A stretch of 64,000 bases of DNA from Methylococcaceae bacterium (GTDB lineage Bacteria > Pseudomonadota > Gammaproteobacteria > Methylococcales > Methylomonadaceae): positions 1 to 64,000 of the forward strand of contig JAUYBL010000014.1 of NCBI GenBank assembly GCA_030693065.1, read 5' to 3'. Shown here piece after piece: positions 1 through 8,426 of this stretch; the first letter of the stretch is position 1; each line of letters opens with the position of its first letter. The notes under the pieces were generated by a model. That model was not told the origin of the DNA. It saw only the letters and a program-made list of their open reading frames with translations, and did not search any database. Both the position numbers and the translations under genes were made by a program.

Positions 1-102
1 CAAGCCAATCCACAACGCTGGCAGGGACAAACGCGCAACTGGACAACCATTGACCGTGTGCTACTGAATCCCGATCAAGACCAGCAACCAACAGGAGGTT
101 AA
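1..102 (+). pseudogene. C-terminal end of an IS3-type transposase (cut by window edge)
   Basis: An open frame runs from the first base to a TAA at 100-102 and encodes about 33 residues. The stretch NPQRWQGQTRNW followed by VLLNPD resembles the last residues of IS3-family (OrfB/DDE integrase) transposases, which often end in an RW-G-TRNW-...-LNP motif. Only the tail is inside the window, so it cannot be told whether the element is intact further left. The IS right end should lie between the stop codon and about position 180, where the neighbouring primase-like gene is broken. The insertion therefore probably truncated that gene. The family call rests on a short motif. Confidence 0.5.
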
Positions 103-160
103 CCAATTCAACCAACAGGCTGCTTAATAGCCACTAATGAGGCGACAACTAGATTGAAAA

Positions 161-1704
161 TTACCGATATTGATGTGCAATATCTAATCCCATGCTAAGA
201 AGGGATTTCAACATTTCATCACTACGTCCAGCTAACATATGAGCAGGCATATCCCAATTTTTTAGCTCACCTAAACTGTCAACAAATCGTAAAACCCGGC
301 CGAAATTTAGCCCATTGGTATCACGAGAAACAGCATCAACGTAAATTCACCGCAAATGCATTTATCGATCAATGTTGGCTCTTTTTTTTCTGTGCCAGGT
401 TTAAAACCATGCATGTAAACACCGGGGGGGAACGTCTTTTTACCTATTTTCATAAATGTCGAATACACCCGAAAACATGGACGCTCGTCAATGCCAGGGA
501 ATGACTTAGCCTCCTCGGGCTGCCCCAATGTATAAATGGATTTGCCATGCGCGAATGAATGGATAACAGGTGTGCCCTTATTCCAGTAAAAAATGGCCTT
601 GCCTCTACCGTATTCCAATCCCTCAACGGGATCTGCTAATGTCTGCTGATCGTACAGCTGAGGATTTGCAAGAACGTCATGAACTGTCACATTGCCGAGG
701 GAGTCAAAAACAAGAGGGAAATCACCAATAAATCGGGAGTGATTAGAATTCTTGAAATCAGCCATCGTATTTTTTGCTGAGGTTTCATCAATTCCATTGG
801 CTACCATTTTCCTCACTTGCTGCGCTGTATATGAAACCTCCCTAAGTTCAGCTAGTGGTTTTGCTAACAACTTGGCATCGGCCTGTAAGCGCTTGAGCGT
901 TGTCCTCTCGGTAGAGTTCAAATCCTCTAGTGTCGAGGTATCGAGGACCCGTCCTGATTTGAATATCAATTCGGGCTCACTCCAACTGAGTCCAGAGCCT
1001 ACTAAAACTGGTTGTCCGACATAATCCAGACGACAACCCTGATGAACCGCTTTATCACTAATAGTCCGTAAATGCATTGCTCCATTTGAGGCCAATTTTA
1101 TATGTCCATAACCGGCGAGCCATAGCCGCTCAAAAATAACATCGCCATATCGAGAAATGTCAGCGGCATTTTTGACCAAAAGATAGGCGTGCCAGCCCTT
1201 GGCAATAGGTTCCTCATTTGACCGGTGTACACCTGAAGACAGCGACCCACGGACTATATAGGCTGCATGTGCAATTTCAGGATGAATTTTTGACAGAATT
1301 TCAAAAAACTCTTCAGGAGACAAATATTTTCCTGGATCCTTGCCCTCATCGTGATCCAGCAACAATATGCCAAGGCCATTAGTGAATTGATAAAACTCAG
1401 CAGATCGAGCCAAAATGCACGCTGCCGGATTCACGTTTACTGAAAGCGTTATATCTACAATATCGCCATATTTTGGAGCGTGAGTGCCAAAACAGAAGGC
1501 CGCATCACTTTTCGCATTGCGCAGCAGTTTTGAAAATTCTGCGAAGGTGCATGAAACTCTGCTGGCACGACCAGAACTCATTTTTGTGGACGATTTGTCG
1601 ATTGAACCATCATTTTGCAGGCTATACGCTTTTGAAAGGGGGCCATTACCCGATTGAAAAATAGTAAAATCAAATGTCTGATTATCTGCATTCTCAGAAT
1701 CCAT
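161..1704 (-). pseudogene. Broken primase/DUF927-like replication protein of a mobile element
   Basis: The main reading frame (1704 down to 307, 465 residues) has a primase-like N-terminal half with the motif LLDHDEG near residue 115. Its C-terminal part, with RPCFRVY and PPGVYMHGFK, resembles the start of DUF927-type helicase domains of integrative elements. Around position 341 the frame is lost. In the next frame the domain continues from about 343 to 161 with NFGRVLRFVDSLGELKNWD and then MPAHMLAGRSDEMLKSLL, stopping soon after MGLDI, where such proteins normally go on. One missing base therefore explains the frameshift, and a second event (probably the adjacent IS) removed the rest. The function would have been replication of a plasmid or integrative element; the gene now looks dead. 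Family assignment is by motif memory only. Confidence 0.6.
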
Positions 1705-1738
1705 TGCATCAGACGATAGGGCGCACAGATTAATTGAT

Positions 1739-2041
1739 TCATTTGCATTCCCTATTAATTTCGTTATTCGGGTAAGCTAAGGCTGTGGCGTTGCTTTCTA
1801 TCAGGTCGTTAACATTTTTTGTCGATATGCAAAAAAAAGCATCCAGAATTGCGCGGTCCCAACCGCAAATGCCTGGTGATATCTGGGTTGGAGGAACAAG
1901 ACGCCCGCTGCGGACATAGCGCCATGCGGTTTGGCGAGAGATACCGTACAAAAGTTTAAAATCCCTTGGACGTACAAAATTGAGGACACAAATAAGCATT
2001 TTATTTTGCATTGAAATTCCATTAGAAAATTCAATGAACAC
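1739..2041 (-). CDS. AlpA-like helix-turn-helix regulator/excisionase
   Basis: A 100-residue protein whose centre (RPRDFKLLYGISRQTAWRYV, about residues 24-43) is a MerR/AlpA-type winged helix, followed by SGRLVPPTQI and GICGWDRAILDAFF. This is the usual AlpA layout of recognition helix, a short basic/proline turn and a final W-x-x-x-x-ILD-F. AlpA proteins switch on integrase or excision genes of P4-like and other integrative elements. The GTG start at 2041 is chosen because AAGGTGG lies about six bases upstream; an internal ATG at 2011 is possible. It sits just upstream of the broken primase-like gene on the same strand, consistent with a leftover element module. No integrase is seen in the window. 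Confidence 0.65.
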   Translation of the reverse strand: MFIEFSNGISMQNKMLICVLNFVRPRDFKLLYGISRQTAWRYVRSGRLVPPTQISPGICGWDRAILDAFFCISTKNVNDLIESNATALAYPNNEINRECK

Positions 2042-2252
2042 GATGATCCACCTTGAACTGCTTGGGGGCTGAATTTTACATGTAGTTACCCTCGCCGACG
2101 CAAAAGCATAGACAGGTCATGCAGTCATGAGTTATTTGTGTTGTTATTACAACTCACATCGCATATAAGTAAAATTACAGCGCGTCCATTTCGTGGGGAG
2201 GCAAAAAAGGTTTCTTAATATTTTTTTGACTTATCGAATTCATTTGTTTGTT

Positions 2253-2287
2253 AAAAAAAAGTGCTCAGCAAAGCACTTAAAGTTTTT
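2253..2287 (-). terminator. Possible bidirectional intrinsic terminator
   Basis: The stem AAGTGCT/AGCACTT (2259-2265 with 2272-2278) has a six-base loop. On the minus strand it runs straight into eight T residues, and on the plus strand AAAGTTTTT follows. The minus-strand version is the stronger. No annotated minus-strand gene lies just upstream of it, so it may end an unannotated transcript or insulate the BREX operon. Confidence 0.45.
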
Positions 2288-2540
2288 GTCGGGTTGTGCG
2301 TCAACACAATCCGACATGCTCCTACTCGTTTTCTGCCAATTATCTAGGCTGTTTCAACAAGTTAAGTATATTTAACCATATCGGATTCAAAATCCGTTTC
2401 ACTCCAATGGTGTTTTGCTGTTATTTTGCAAAATTAATTAAAATAACTCTTAATGATACTGCTATATAGCCCGCCAATCTGGTCAATTTGTCTAAATTGA
2501 TCCGGAAATCGATAAGCATATCCGGTGTTTTTCATCGTTT

Positions 2541-2570
2541 TTGTAATAAATCTTGTTTTAGGCATATATT
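2541..2570 (+). promoter_or_regulatory. Candidate promoter for the BREX operon
   Basis: TTGTAA at 2541-2546 and TATATT at 2565-2570 are separated by 18 bases, giving a reasonable sigma-70 match about 50 bases before the brxA start. A CCGGA-N14-TCCGG dyad lies just upstream (about 2502-2525) and could be an operator. This is prediction by eye only. Confidence 0.3.
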
Positions 2571-2620
2571 CACAAAGGCCCTAAAAATTTGCCATTTTTA
2601 AGCATTAAAGTGCCAAACCC

Positions 2621-3211
2621 GTGACCATTTACAACGCAGAAATCTCCGCAGGTTCGCTTATGCCCTTAGAGAGCCGACGCATCGCGGCTTTTTTATTGAC
2701 TCATCCAGATGATATTACCTGGAGACGGACGTTGGTCGAAGATAATCTTTTGCAAAAAAAAGCGCCTGCCACAGCTTTACGTCAAGCCCAGTTAATCCGG
2801 AAACGGCTAAATACTCTGGATGATGCCGCTTGGGATATGATTGCCAATCGTGAGAAAGAAGTGGCTGTTCAATTATTACTGATTGCGACCGTTAAACACA
2901 GCCAGCTATTGGCGGATTTTATCTCCGATGTCTACGTTGACCACCAGCGCCGTTTAAATCTGGCAATCACACCCGGTGATTGGGAAGGGTTTCTAATCGA
3001 ATGCGCACATAGAGATTCGTCAATCAGTAAGTGGTCAGCCTCAACACAGGCTAAACTATTCCAAGTTATCCTTCGCATCCTTACAGAAGCCAAATATCTT
3101 GAAAGCACACGCAGTATGAAACTCACTCCGCAATCCTTACACCCTGATGTTCGGCGCTATCTATCGTCACATGGAGATTCCACGTTATTGGAACTCCTGG
3201 AGCGCGCTTAA
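2621..3211 (+). CDS. brxA: BREX type I protein BrxA (DUF1819)
   Basis: A 196-residue protein matching BrxA: the N-terminus contains YNAEISAGSLMPLESRRIA, the hallmark of the DUF1819 family, and the length is typical. BrxA is a small helical DNA-binding protein of the type I BREX (Bacteriophage Exclusion) system, which blocks phage DNA replication while host DNA is marked by methylation. The GTG start at 2621 keeps the conserved YNAEISAGSL stretch complete; a later ATG would delete it. It is the first gene of an operon running without strand change to 18,748. Its stop overlaps the next start (TAATG), so translation of brxB is probably coupled. Confidence 0.93.
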   Translation: MTIYNAEISAGSLMPLESRRIAAFLLTHPDDITWRRTLVEDNLLQKKAPATALRQAQLIRKRLNTLDDAAWDMIANREKEVAVQLLLIATVKHSQLLADFISDVYVDHQRRLNLAITPGDWEGFLIECAHRDSSISKWSASTQAKLFQVILRILTEAKYLESTRSMKLTPQSLHPDVRRYLSSHGDSTLLELLERA

Positions 3212-3798
3212 TGGCCCTGACTTTCGAGGAACGTCTTAATCAAATTCTGCCAAAAATAAGTTCTGATGATTTCTTAAACAGTGCCGGACTGGGTAATGAA
3301 ATCGGTTTTTGGATTTTTGATTACCCGCCCGAGCGGGAAATGGAGATGCGTGACTTTCTATCCAGAACCATTCTCACCAGCCTGAATAAGTCCCAGCCAG
3401 CTATTCGAGCGGGAGTAATCAATTTATTTGAACTAGTCATTCAATTGCTTCAGGAGCGTAACCTACTCGATAAAGCCATCGAAATGCAGCGCAGCAAAGG
3501 TGATGAAGCAGTCATGGCGGCTTTGCGTCCGGTGCTCAAAGAAGATAAATTGGCGAAAAAAGTCGTGTCCTTAGTTGATCTTGTGAACATCGATGTCCTA
3601 ATCCTCTCCGGCGTGGGCAGTGCTTATCCTATGCTCAGAACGCACACGCTGCTTTCTGCACTCCACCCATTGGTCGGCAGAACACCTTTATTAATGTTTT
3701 ACCCTGGGCGATATGACGGCTATTCATTACGCTTGTTCAACAAATTATCCGAAGATCATTATTATCGAGCCTTCAGGTTGGTTCCTGACGTGCAATAA
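3211..3798 (+). CDS. brxB: BREX type I protein BrxB (DUF1788)
   Basis: A 195-residue protein of the BrxB (DUF1788) family, recognised by its length, its position between brxA and brxC, and the segments VDLVNIDVLILSGVGSAYPM and LMFYPGRYDGYSLRLF near the C-terminus. BrxB is essential in the BREX systems tested, but its biochemical role is not firmly known; it probably belongs to a complex with the other Brx proteins. The ATG overlaps the brxA stop by one base. brxC starts 25 bases downstream. Confidence 0.92.
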   Translation: MALTFEERLNQILPKISSDDFLNSAGLGNEIGFWIFDYPPEREMEMRDFLSRTILTSLNKSQPAIRAGVINLFELVIQLLQERNLLDKAIEMQRSKGDEAVMAALRPVLKEDKLAKKVVSLVDLVNIDVLILSGVGSAYPMLRTHTLLSALHPLVGRTPLLMFYPGRYDGYSLRLFNKLSEDHYYRAFRLVPDVQ

Positions 3799-3823
3799 CA
3801 CTGCTGATTAACAAGAGAACTCC

Positions 3824-6800
3824 ATGGAAATAAGGGATTTATTCACCAAGCCGATTGATCGCCCGATCAACGGCGTCATAAAGGCTGACCAATTAGACGC
3901 TGAAAGCGTCTGGCAGGAATTAGAAGAATACGTCGTCACTAAACAGCTCACCGAATACTTTCGTAAGTTTTTCGATGCTTATCTAGCTGCCGCAGAACAG
4001 CCCAAAGACTCCACTATTACGGCACGCATGGGCGTATGGGTGTCCGGCTTCTTCGGTTCGGGTAAGTCGCACTACATCAAAATCTTGTCCTATTTACTGG
4101 AAAACATTGAAGCCATCGATCCCAAAACCGGCACGCACAAAAAAGCCGCTGATTTTTTTGACGAGCACAAAATTAAGGATGCAATGCTGCTGGCAGACAT
4201 CCATAAAGCCATCAAAGGCACCGCCGATGTCATGCTCTTTAACATCGATGCCAAGGCCGATACCAAAACCGATCGGGATGCTATCGTTCAGGTGTTTCTG
4301 CGCGTGTTTAACGAAAAACTCGGACTTTGCGGGGATGCACCGCACATTGCCGAAATGGAACGGTACCTGATTTCAAAAGGCGCTTACGAGACCTTTAAGA
4401 CCGCTTTTCATGCTCAAAATGGTACCGCCTGGCAACAAGAGCGGGATGCCGTAGACTTCCTGCGTGATGACGTCATTGCCGCCCTGGCTCAATCCCTTAA
4501 CATGAGCATTGAGTCCGCCGGTCGTTGGTTTGATAACGCCCGTGATGATTACCGTATCAACATCGAAAGTTTTGCAAAACTTATTCGTGATTATTTAGAA
4601 ACCAAACCCGCCGATCATCGGGTGATTTTTCTGGTCGATGAAGTCGGGCAGTTTATCGGCGACAACACCCAACTGATGCTCAGCCTGCAAACCATCATTG
4701 AGCAGTTAGGCACACTCTGCCAAGGCCGTGCTTGGGTCATTGTCACCAGTCAGGAAGACATTGATGCTGCAATTGGCGAAGCTAACAAAGCCCGATCTCA
4801 AGATTTTTCCAAAATTCAAGCCCGTTTCCATACTCGACTCTCATTGGCAAGTTCCAACACCGACGAAGTCATTGGTGAGCGTTTGCTGGCTAAAACTGAA
4901 CAAGCCCATGTCGCTTTGCGCGATACCTTTGCCCAAAAAGGCGACATTATCAACAACCAGCTGTCCTTTGTCGGCAATGCCGTTAACTTGCGCGGATACC
5001 GAGATGCGGCTGAATATGTGGCTTACTATCCCTTTGCTCCCTATCAATTCCAATTACTGCAAAAAATCTTCGAGTCGATTCGTAAAGTCGGTGCTACCGG
5101 CAAACATCTTTCCCGCGGCGAGCGTTCTTTATTGGATGCCTTCCAGTCGGCAGCGGTGCAAAATGCCAACAAACCCATCAATGCCCTGATACCGCTGTAT
5201 GATTTTTACCCGTCTATCGAAAGCTTTATTGATAGCATCGCCAAACGCTCCATTGACCAAGCGCCTTATAATGATGCCTTGGAGCCTTACGACACCAAGT
5301 TGCTTAAGGCCTTGTTCCTGATTCGCTACATCTCCGAAACGGTCAAGCCAACTATCGACAATCTGGCAACGCTATGTGTTGATGAAGTCGATGCCGACAA
5401 ACTCAATCTCAAGCGTAAACTTCAAGAGTCATTAGCTAGATTGGAACAACAACAGTTAGTCAGCCGTAATGGCGATTTGTGGTTTTTCCTCACCAATGAA
5501 GAGCGTGATGTCGCCCGCGAACTGGGCCATGTCGAAGTCTCATCATCAGAAAGAACCCGCCTGCTGTCCGAGTTAATCTTCGAAGACATCTTAAAAAGCA
5601 CTGTCAAAGTGCGGCACCGTGACACCAAAGGTGACTACGAATTTAATCGCCTCATTGATGGTGCTCCCTGGAAAACCGCTGCACACGCCTTAACCCTGGA
5701 AGTGCTAAGCCCCCTGGGCGATGACTATGAAAGAATGCAGGAAGCTACCTGCATCATGCGCAGTGCAGAAGGCACCGGCCGTGCCATACTCCGGATGGCA
5801 GAAGGCCAACGGCTGTTCCAGGAACTCACCCTGTACCTGCAAATCGAAAAATACATCATCAGCCCCAAAGCCGGTCAGGCGACACCGTCCTTAAAGCGCA
5901 TCCTGACAGATCGTAAAGATGAAAACCGTGAGCGTAAAACTCGACTCGTGGATCAACTCAGTACGCTTATGGCCACCGGTGATTTCTATGTTTTGGGACA
6001 AAAGCCCGACATCAAAGCCGGTTTACATCCAACCACGTTATTGGATGAGCTGATCAATTACCTGATCGCCAACACCTACAGCAAACTGCCTTACCTTAAA
6101 TACCGTTGTGCTGACCCCGTTGCTGAAATTAAAGCCGTGCTCACCACAGATGATGTTGCCCAAACTTCATTGGATACCAATAACGAAGAAATCAATCCCC
6201 TGGCGCTTAACGAGTTGCGTCAATACCTGTTACTGGCGGCCTCGGAAAACCGGGTCTTGCTGTCAGATGTTGTGGATCGGTTTAGCGGTATACCCTGGGG
6301 CTGGAAACCAGAGTGGGAAATCGTCTTGCTGGTTGCCCGGCTTTATATGGCCGGTGAGATTAAATTGATGCTGGAAGGCGCTGATATTGATCCGCGTGCG
6401 GCCATCGACCCCTTAACCAAATCCGTTCGGTTCAGACAGGTCTCCATCCTCAAACGCAAATCTGCCGATAGCGTCTCGCTTAAACGTGCGCGTGACTTAC
6501 ACCGTGAGTTGTTTTCTAAATTGCCCAGAGAAGATGAAGACGGCTTGGTCTCTGATACCCGCGACAGCTTGGCCTCCTGGCAAACCGAACTTAAAAGCTA
6601 CGTCCATAGTGCTGCCAGCAAATATTACCCAGGCAAATCGGTCATTGAACATGCCGTTACAAAAATAGGCAAACAACTCGCCATCCGCGACAGTTACGAA
6701 TTCATCGACACCTTGCTCACCGGTAAAAACGACTGGCTGGATCTTGCCGATGAAATTCATGATGTACTTAGTTTTTATAAAACCCAGATTTCCACCTGGC

Positions 6801-7444
6801 AACGCCTGCTGGAAGCCATGACGGCCTTTGAAGATAACAAGGAAGCACTCCAGCAAGATGCCGGTGCCGCCAATGCCATCAAAGAATTGCTCGCTATACG
6901 GGATAACCCCACACCGTATGGCCAGATTAACCGTATCGATGCCCTGCTCAGTTCAGTGGAAGCCGTCAATGAACGACTGGCTGCCGTCGAAAGAGAAGCC
7001 GCCTTATTAGCCATTGACCAAAAACTCACTGAAATCGGCACCGCACTGGATCAAATTAAAGCTGATGTCCATTTGCGCAACAAAGCACTCCTGCCGACCC
7101 AAAAACTCAAAATCAGTGTCGCCGGATTAAACAGCATCCCCAAAATTCGTTATCTGGCCGAACAGGCAGGCAACCAACTGGATACCGCGATGGACACCAT
7201 TGCAGCCGCACAAAAACAACCGGCTCCAGGTATTAAAGATGTGCCACCAGGAACACCAGGCACAGACAAATCTTATAACCAAATAGTTACCCCACAACAA
7301 AAACCAATTACCGTGATTCGTGCCCAAACACTCGGCATAAAATCCTATCTGGAAACCGAAGCCGAAGTTGATGACTACCTTGCCAAGTTAAAGCAGGCCT
7401 TATTAGCCGTGTTAAAAGAAGGCAAAAGAGCGCGGATTGATTGA
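3824..7444 (+). CDS. brxC: BREX type I P-loop ATPase BrxC
   Basis: A 1,206-residue AAA-type ATPase, the usual BrxC size. It begins with the family signature EIRDLFTKPIDRPINGVIKA. The Walker A motif GFFGSGKSH lies at about residues 75-83, and a Walker B-like VIFLVDEVGQF at about 267-277. The rest is a long helical region typical of BrxC/PglY. The protein is thought to couple ATP hydrolysis to the exclusion step and to work with PglX and PglZ. Downstream, 83 bases with a perfect inverted repeat separate it from the inserted toxin-antitoxin genes; in many type I operons pglX follows directly. No frameshift or missing motif is seen. Confidence 0.94.
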   Translation: MEIRDLFTKPIDRPINGVIKADQLDAESVWQELEEYVVTKQLTEYFRKFFDAYLAAAEQPKDSTITARMGVWVSGFFGSGKSHYIKILSYLLENIEAIDPKTGTHKKAADFFDEHKIKDAMLLADIHKAIKGTADVMLFNIDAKADTKTDRDAIVQVFLRVFNEKLGLCGDAPHIAEMERYLISKGAYETFKTAFHAQNGTAWQQERDAVDFLRDDVIAALAQSLNMSIESAGRWFDNARDDYRINIESFAKLIRDYLETKPADHRVIFLVDEVGQFIGDNTQLMLSLQTIIEQLGTLCQGRAWVIVTSQEDIDAAIGEANKARSQDFSKIQARFHTRLSLASSNTDEVIGERLLAKTEQAHVALRDTFAQKGDIINNQLSFVGNAVNLRGYRDAAEYVAYYPFAPYQFQLLQKIFESIRKVGATGKHLSRGERSLLDAFQSAAVQNANKPINALIPLYDFYPSIESFIDSIAKRSIDQAPYNDALEPYDTKLLKALFLIRYISETVKPTIDNLATLCVDEVDADKLNLKRKLQESLARLEQQQLVSRNGDLWFFLTNEERDVARELGHVEVSSSERTRLLSELIFEDILKSTVKVRHRDTKGDYEFNRLIDGAPWKTAAHALTLEVLSPLGDDYERMQEATCIMRSAEGTGRAILRMAEGQRLFQELTLYLQIEKYIISPKAGQATPSLKRILTDRKDENRERKTRLVDQLSTLMATGDFYVLGQKPDIKAGLHPTTLLDELINYLIANTYSKLPYLKYRCADPVAEIKAVLTTDDVAQTSLDTNNEEINPLALNELRQYLLLAASENRVLLSDVVDRFSGIPWGWKPEWEIVLLVARLYMAGEIKLMLEGADIDPRAAIDPLTKSVRFRQVSILKRKSADSVSLKRARDLHRELFSKLPREDEDGLVSDTRDSLASWQTELKSYVHSAASKYYPGKSVIEHAVTKIGKQLAIRDSYEFIDTLLTGKNDWLDLADEIHDVLSFYKTQISTWQRLLEAMTAFEDNKEALQQDAGAANAIKELLAIRDNPTPYGQINRIDALLSSVEAVNERLAAVEREAALLAIDQKLTEIGTALDQIKADVHLRNKALLPTQKLKISVAGLNSIPKIRYLAEQAGNQLDTAMDTIAAAQKQPAPGIKDVPPGTPGTDKSYNQIVTPQQKPITVIRAQTLGIKSYLETEAEVDDYLAKLKQALLAVLKEGKRARID

Positions 7445-7492
7445 AACTAACGACGACAAATAATTGCGCTTTCACCAACAACGCGCAATAAT

Positions 7493-7511
7493 TTGTTGAA
7501 ATTTTCAACAA
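7493..7511. promoter_or_regulatory. Perfect inverted repeat, likely antitoxin operator
   Basis: TTGTTGAAA T TTTCAACAA is a perfect 9-base dyad with a one-base centre, ending 16 bases before the antitoxin start and just before its AAGGAAGGAG ribosome-binding site. Such dyads at toxin-antitoxin promoters usually bind the antitoxin for autoregulation. The nested pair may thus have its own promoter inside the BREX operon. Confidence 0.5.
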
Positions 7512-7527
7512 AAGGAAGGAGCACACT

Positions 7528-7761
7528 ATGGCCACCGTCAACTACAGCGTACCGGATAAAATTAAAGAAGCATTTAATTTCGCATATCAAGGTCAAAACA
7601 AAAGCGCCGTCATCGCCGAACTAATGATGGAAGCGGTCGAGCGTGCCGCCCGCAAACAACGACATCGCGAAGCCATCGCCAACATTTTAGCCAGACGTGC
7701 GGAAACACAACCTGTTAGTGAAGAAGAAATTCGAGCGGCCCGTGAAGAACTTCGTTCATGA
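7528..7761 (+). CDS. Small antitoxin partner of VapC (VapB-like)
   Basis: A 77-residue protein. The first half, ATVNYSVPDKIKEAFNFAY followed by QGQNKSAVIAELMMEAVE, fits a ribbon-helix-helix fold: a beta strand, then two helices with the turn around NKSAVIAEL. The charged C-terminal half is expected to wrap the toxin. It is preceded by a strong AAGGAAGGAG ribosome-binding site and overlaps vapC by four bases (ATGA), the usual antitoxin-first order. It probably neutralises the PIN toxin and represses the pair through the dyad at 7493-7511. The family name is inferred from fold and position. Confidence 0.75.
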   Translation: MATVNYSVPDKIKEAFNFAYQGQNKSAVIAELMMEAVERAARKQRHREAIANILARRAETQPVSEEEIRAAREELRS

Positions 7762-8183
7762 GCCGATTTGTCATAGATACCAGTGTCGCTATTAAATGGT
7801 TTCTGCCGCTCAAGGCTGAAGAAACCCATGTGAGTGAAGCCCTTCAAATCCTTGACCAAGTATTGGTCGGAGCAATTGAATGTTACCAACCACCGCATTT
7901 TATTGCCGAAGTCATTGGTGTACTGACTCGCTTACGCCCGGAACAAGCCGCTGAAAATCTGACTGATTTATTGAACATGGACTTTCATCGGGTCGAAACA
8001 AGCAAAAGCTATGCAACCGCCTGCTCATTGTCCATAGCACTTAATCATCATACTTTTGACACGCTATTTCACGCTGTCGCTCTCGAAACACCGGAGACGA
8101 TATTCATCACGGCTGATGAGAAATACTACCGAAAAGCCCAAAGCCTAGGCCGTATTATGCTTTTGCAGGACTACCGGGAATGA
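7758..8183 (+). CDS. vapC: VapC-family PIN-domain ribonuclease toxin
   Basis: A 141-residue PIN-domain protein. The acidic residues of the metal site are visible: D7 in FVIDTSVAIKWF, E51 in FIAEV, D101 in TFDTLFHAVAL and D120 in ITADEKYY. VapC toxins cut tRNA or rRNA when their antitoxin is lost. The gene overlaps the antitoxin upstream and a 67-residue gene downstream, both by ATGA, so all three are translated together. It lies inside a BREX operon between brxC and pglX, where it could act as an addiction module or a guard that fires if BREX is disrupted; that role is inference. Confidence 0.85.
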   Translation: MSRFVIDTSVAIKWFLPLKAEETHVSEALQILDQVLVGAIECYQPPHFIAEVIGVLTRLRPEQAAENLTDLLNMDFHRVETSKSYATACSLSIALNHHTFDTLFHAVALETPETIFITADEKYYRKAQSLGRIMLLQDYRE

Positions 8184-8383
8184 AGGTAAGACGCGTATAC
8201 CTTGATGCACCGGCATTCATTCCAGTGCCAACAGCTCTACAACATCGCAAAGTTGAAGTCATTTTGCGGCCCTTGGATGATGAGCCCGCCCCGGAAATAA
8301 AACCAGCATCGACATGGCCAGATTTTTTTAATCAGTTCAGTCGTCAGGTTGGCGATGTACCGCTCTTTACGCGTGAGCAATAG
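8180..8383 (+). CDS. Small antitoxin-like protein
   Basis: A 67-residue protein that overlaps the vapC stop by four bases. Its centre, FIPVPTALQHRKVEVILRPL, resembles short proteins of the type 'IPVP--FQHR-VEVI--PL', commonly annotated as toxin-antitoxin antitoxins without a DNA-binding domain. The C-terminus, WPDFFNQFSRQV, is aromatic and could bind a partner. It may be a second antitoxin-like partner for the PIN toxin or an orphan. Its place after the toxin is unusual, since the toxin already has an antitoxin in front. The call is by motif resemblance only. Confidence 0.55.
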   Translation: MKVRRVYLDAPAFIPVPTALQHRKVEVILRPLDDEPAPEIKPASTWPDFFNQFSRQVGDVPLFTREQ

Positions 8384-8426
8384 TTAAGCCCATGCTCTAC
8401 ATTAACCCTTTTAAATAAAATCACGG

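Larger units (their letters stand above)
2042..2620. other. Gene-free, hairpin-rich stretch upstream of brxA
   Basis: No convincing protein gene is seen in these 579 bases. The stretch is AT-rich and holds several inverted repeats: a hairpin at 2259-2278 flanked by A and T runs, a 28-base dyad at 2289-2316 (GTCGGGTTGTG against CACAATCCGAC), a short hairpin at 2379-2394 and a CCGGA/TCCGG dyad at about 2502-2525. It probably holds the BREX promoter and possibly a small RNA. A WYL-type brxR regulator, common upstream of BREX operons, is absent. Confidence 0.6.

Noticed and set aside
2379-2395. A complete tRNA-Leu gene
   Set aside because: Only an anticodon-arm-like hairpin is present. Acceptor, D and T arms are missing on both strands.
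4094-7327. Small frames on both strands within brxC
   Set aside because: They overlap an intact large ATPase gene and show no protein motif.
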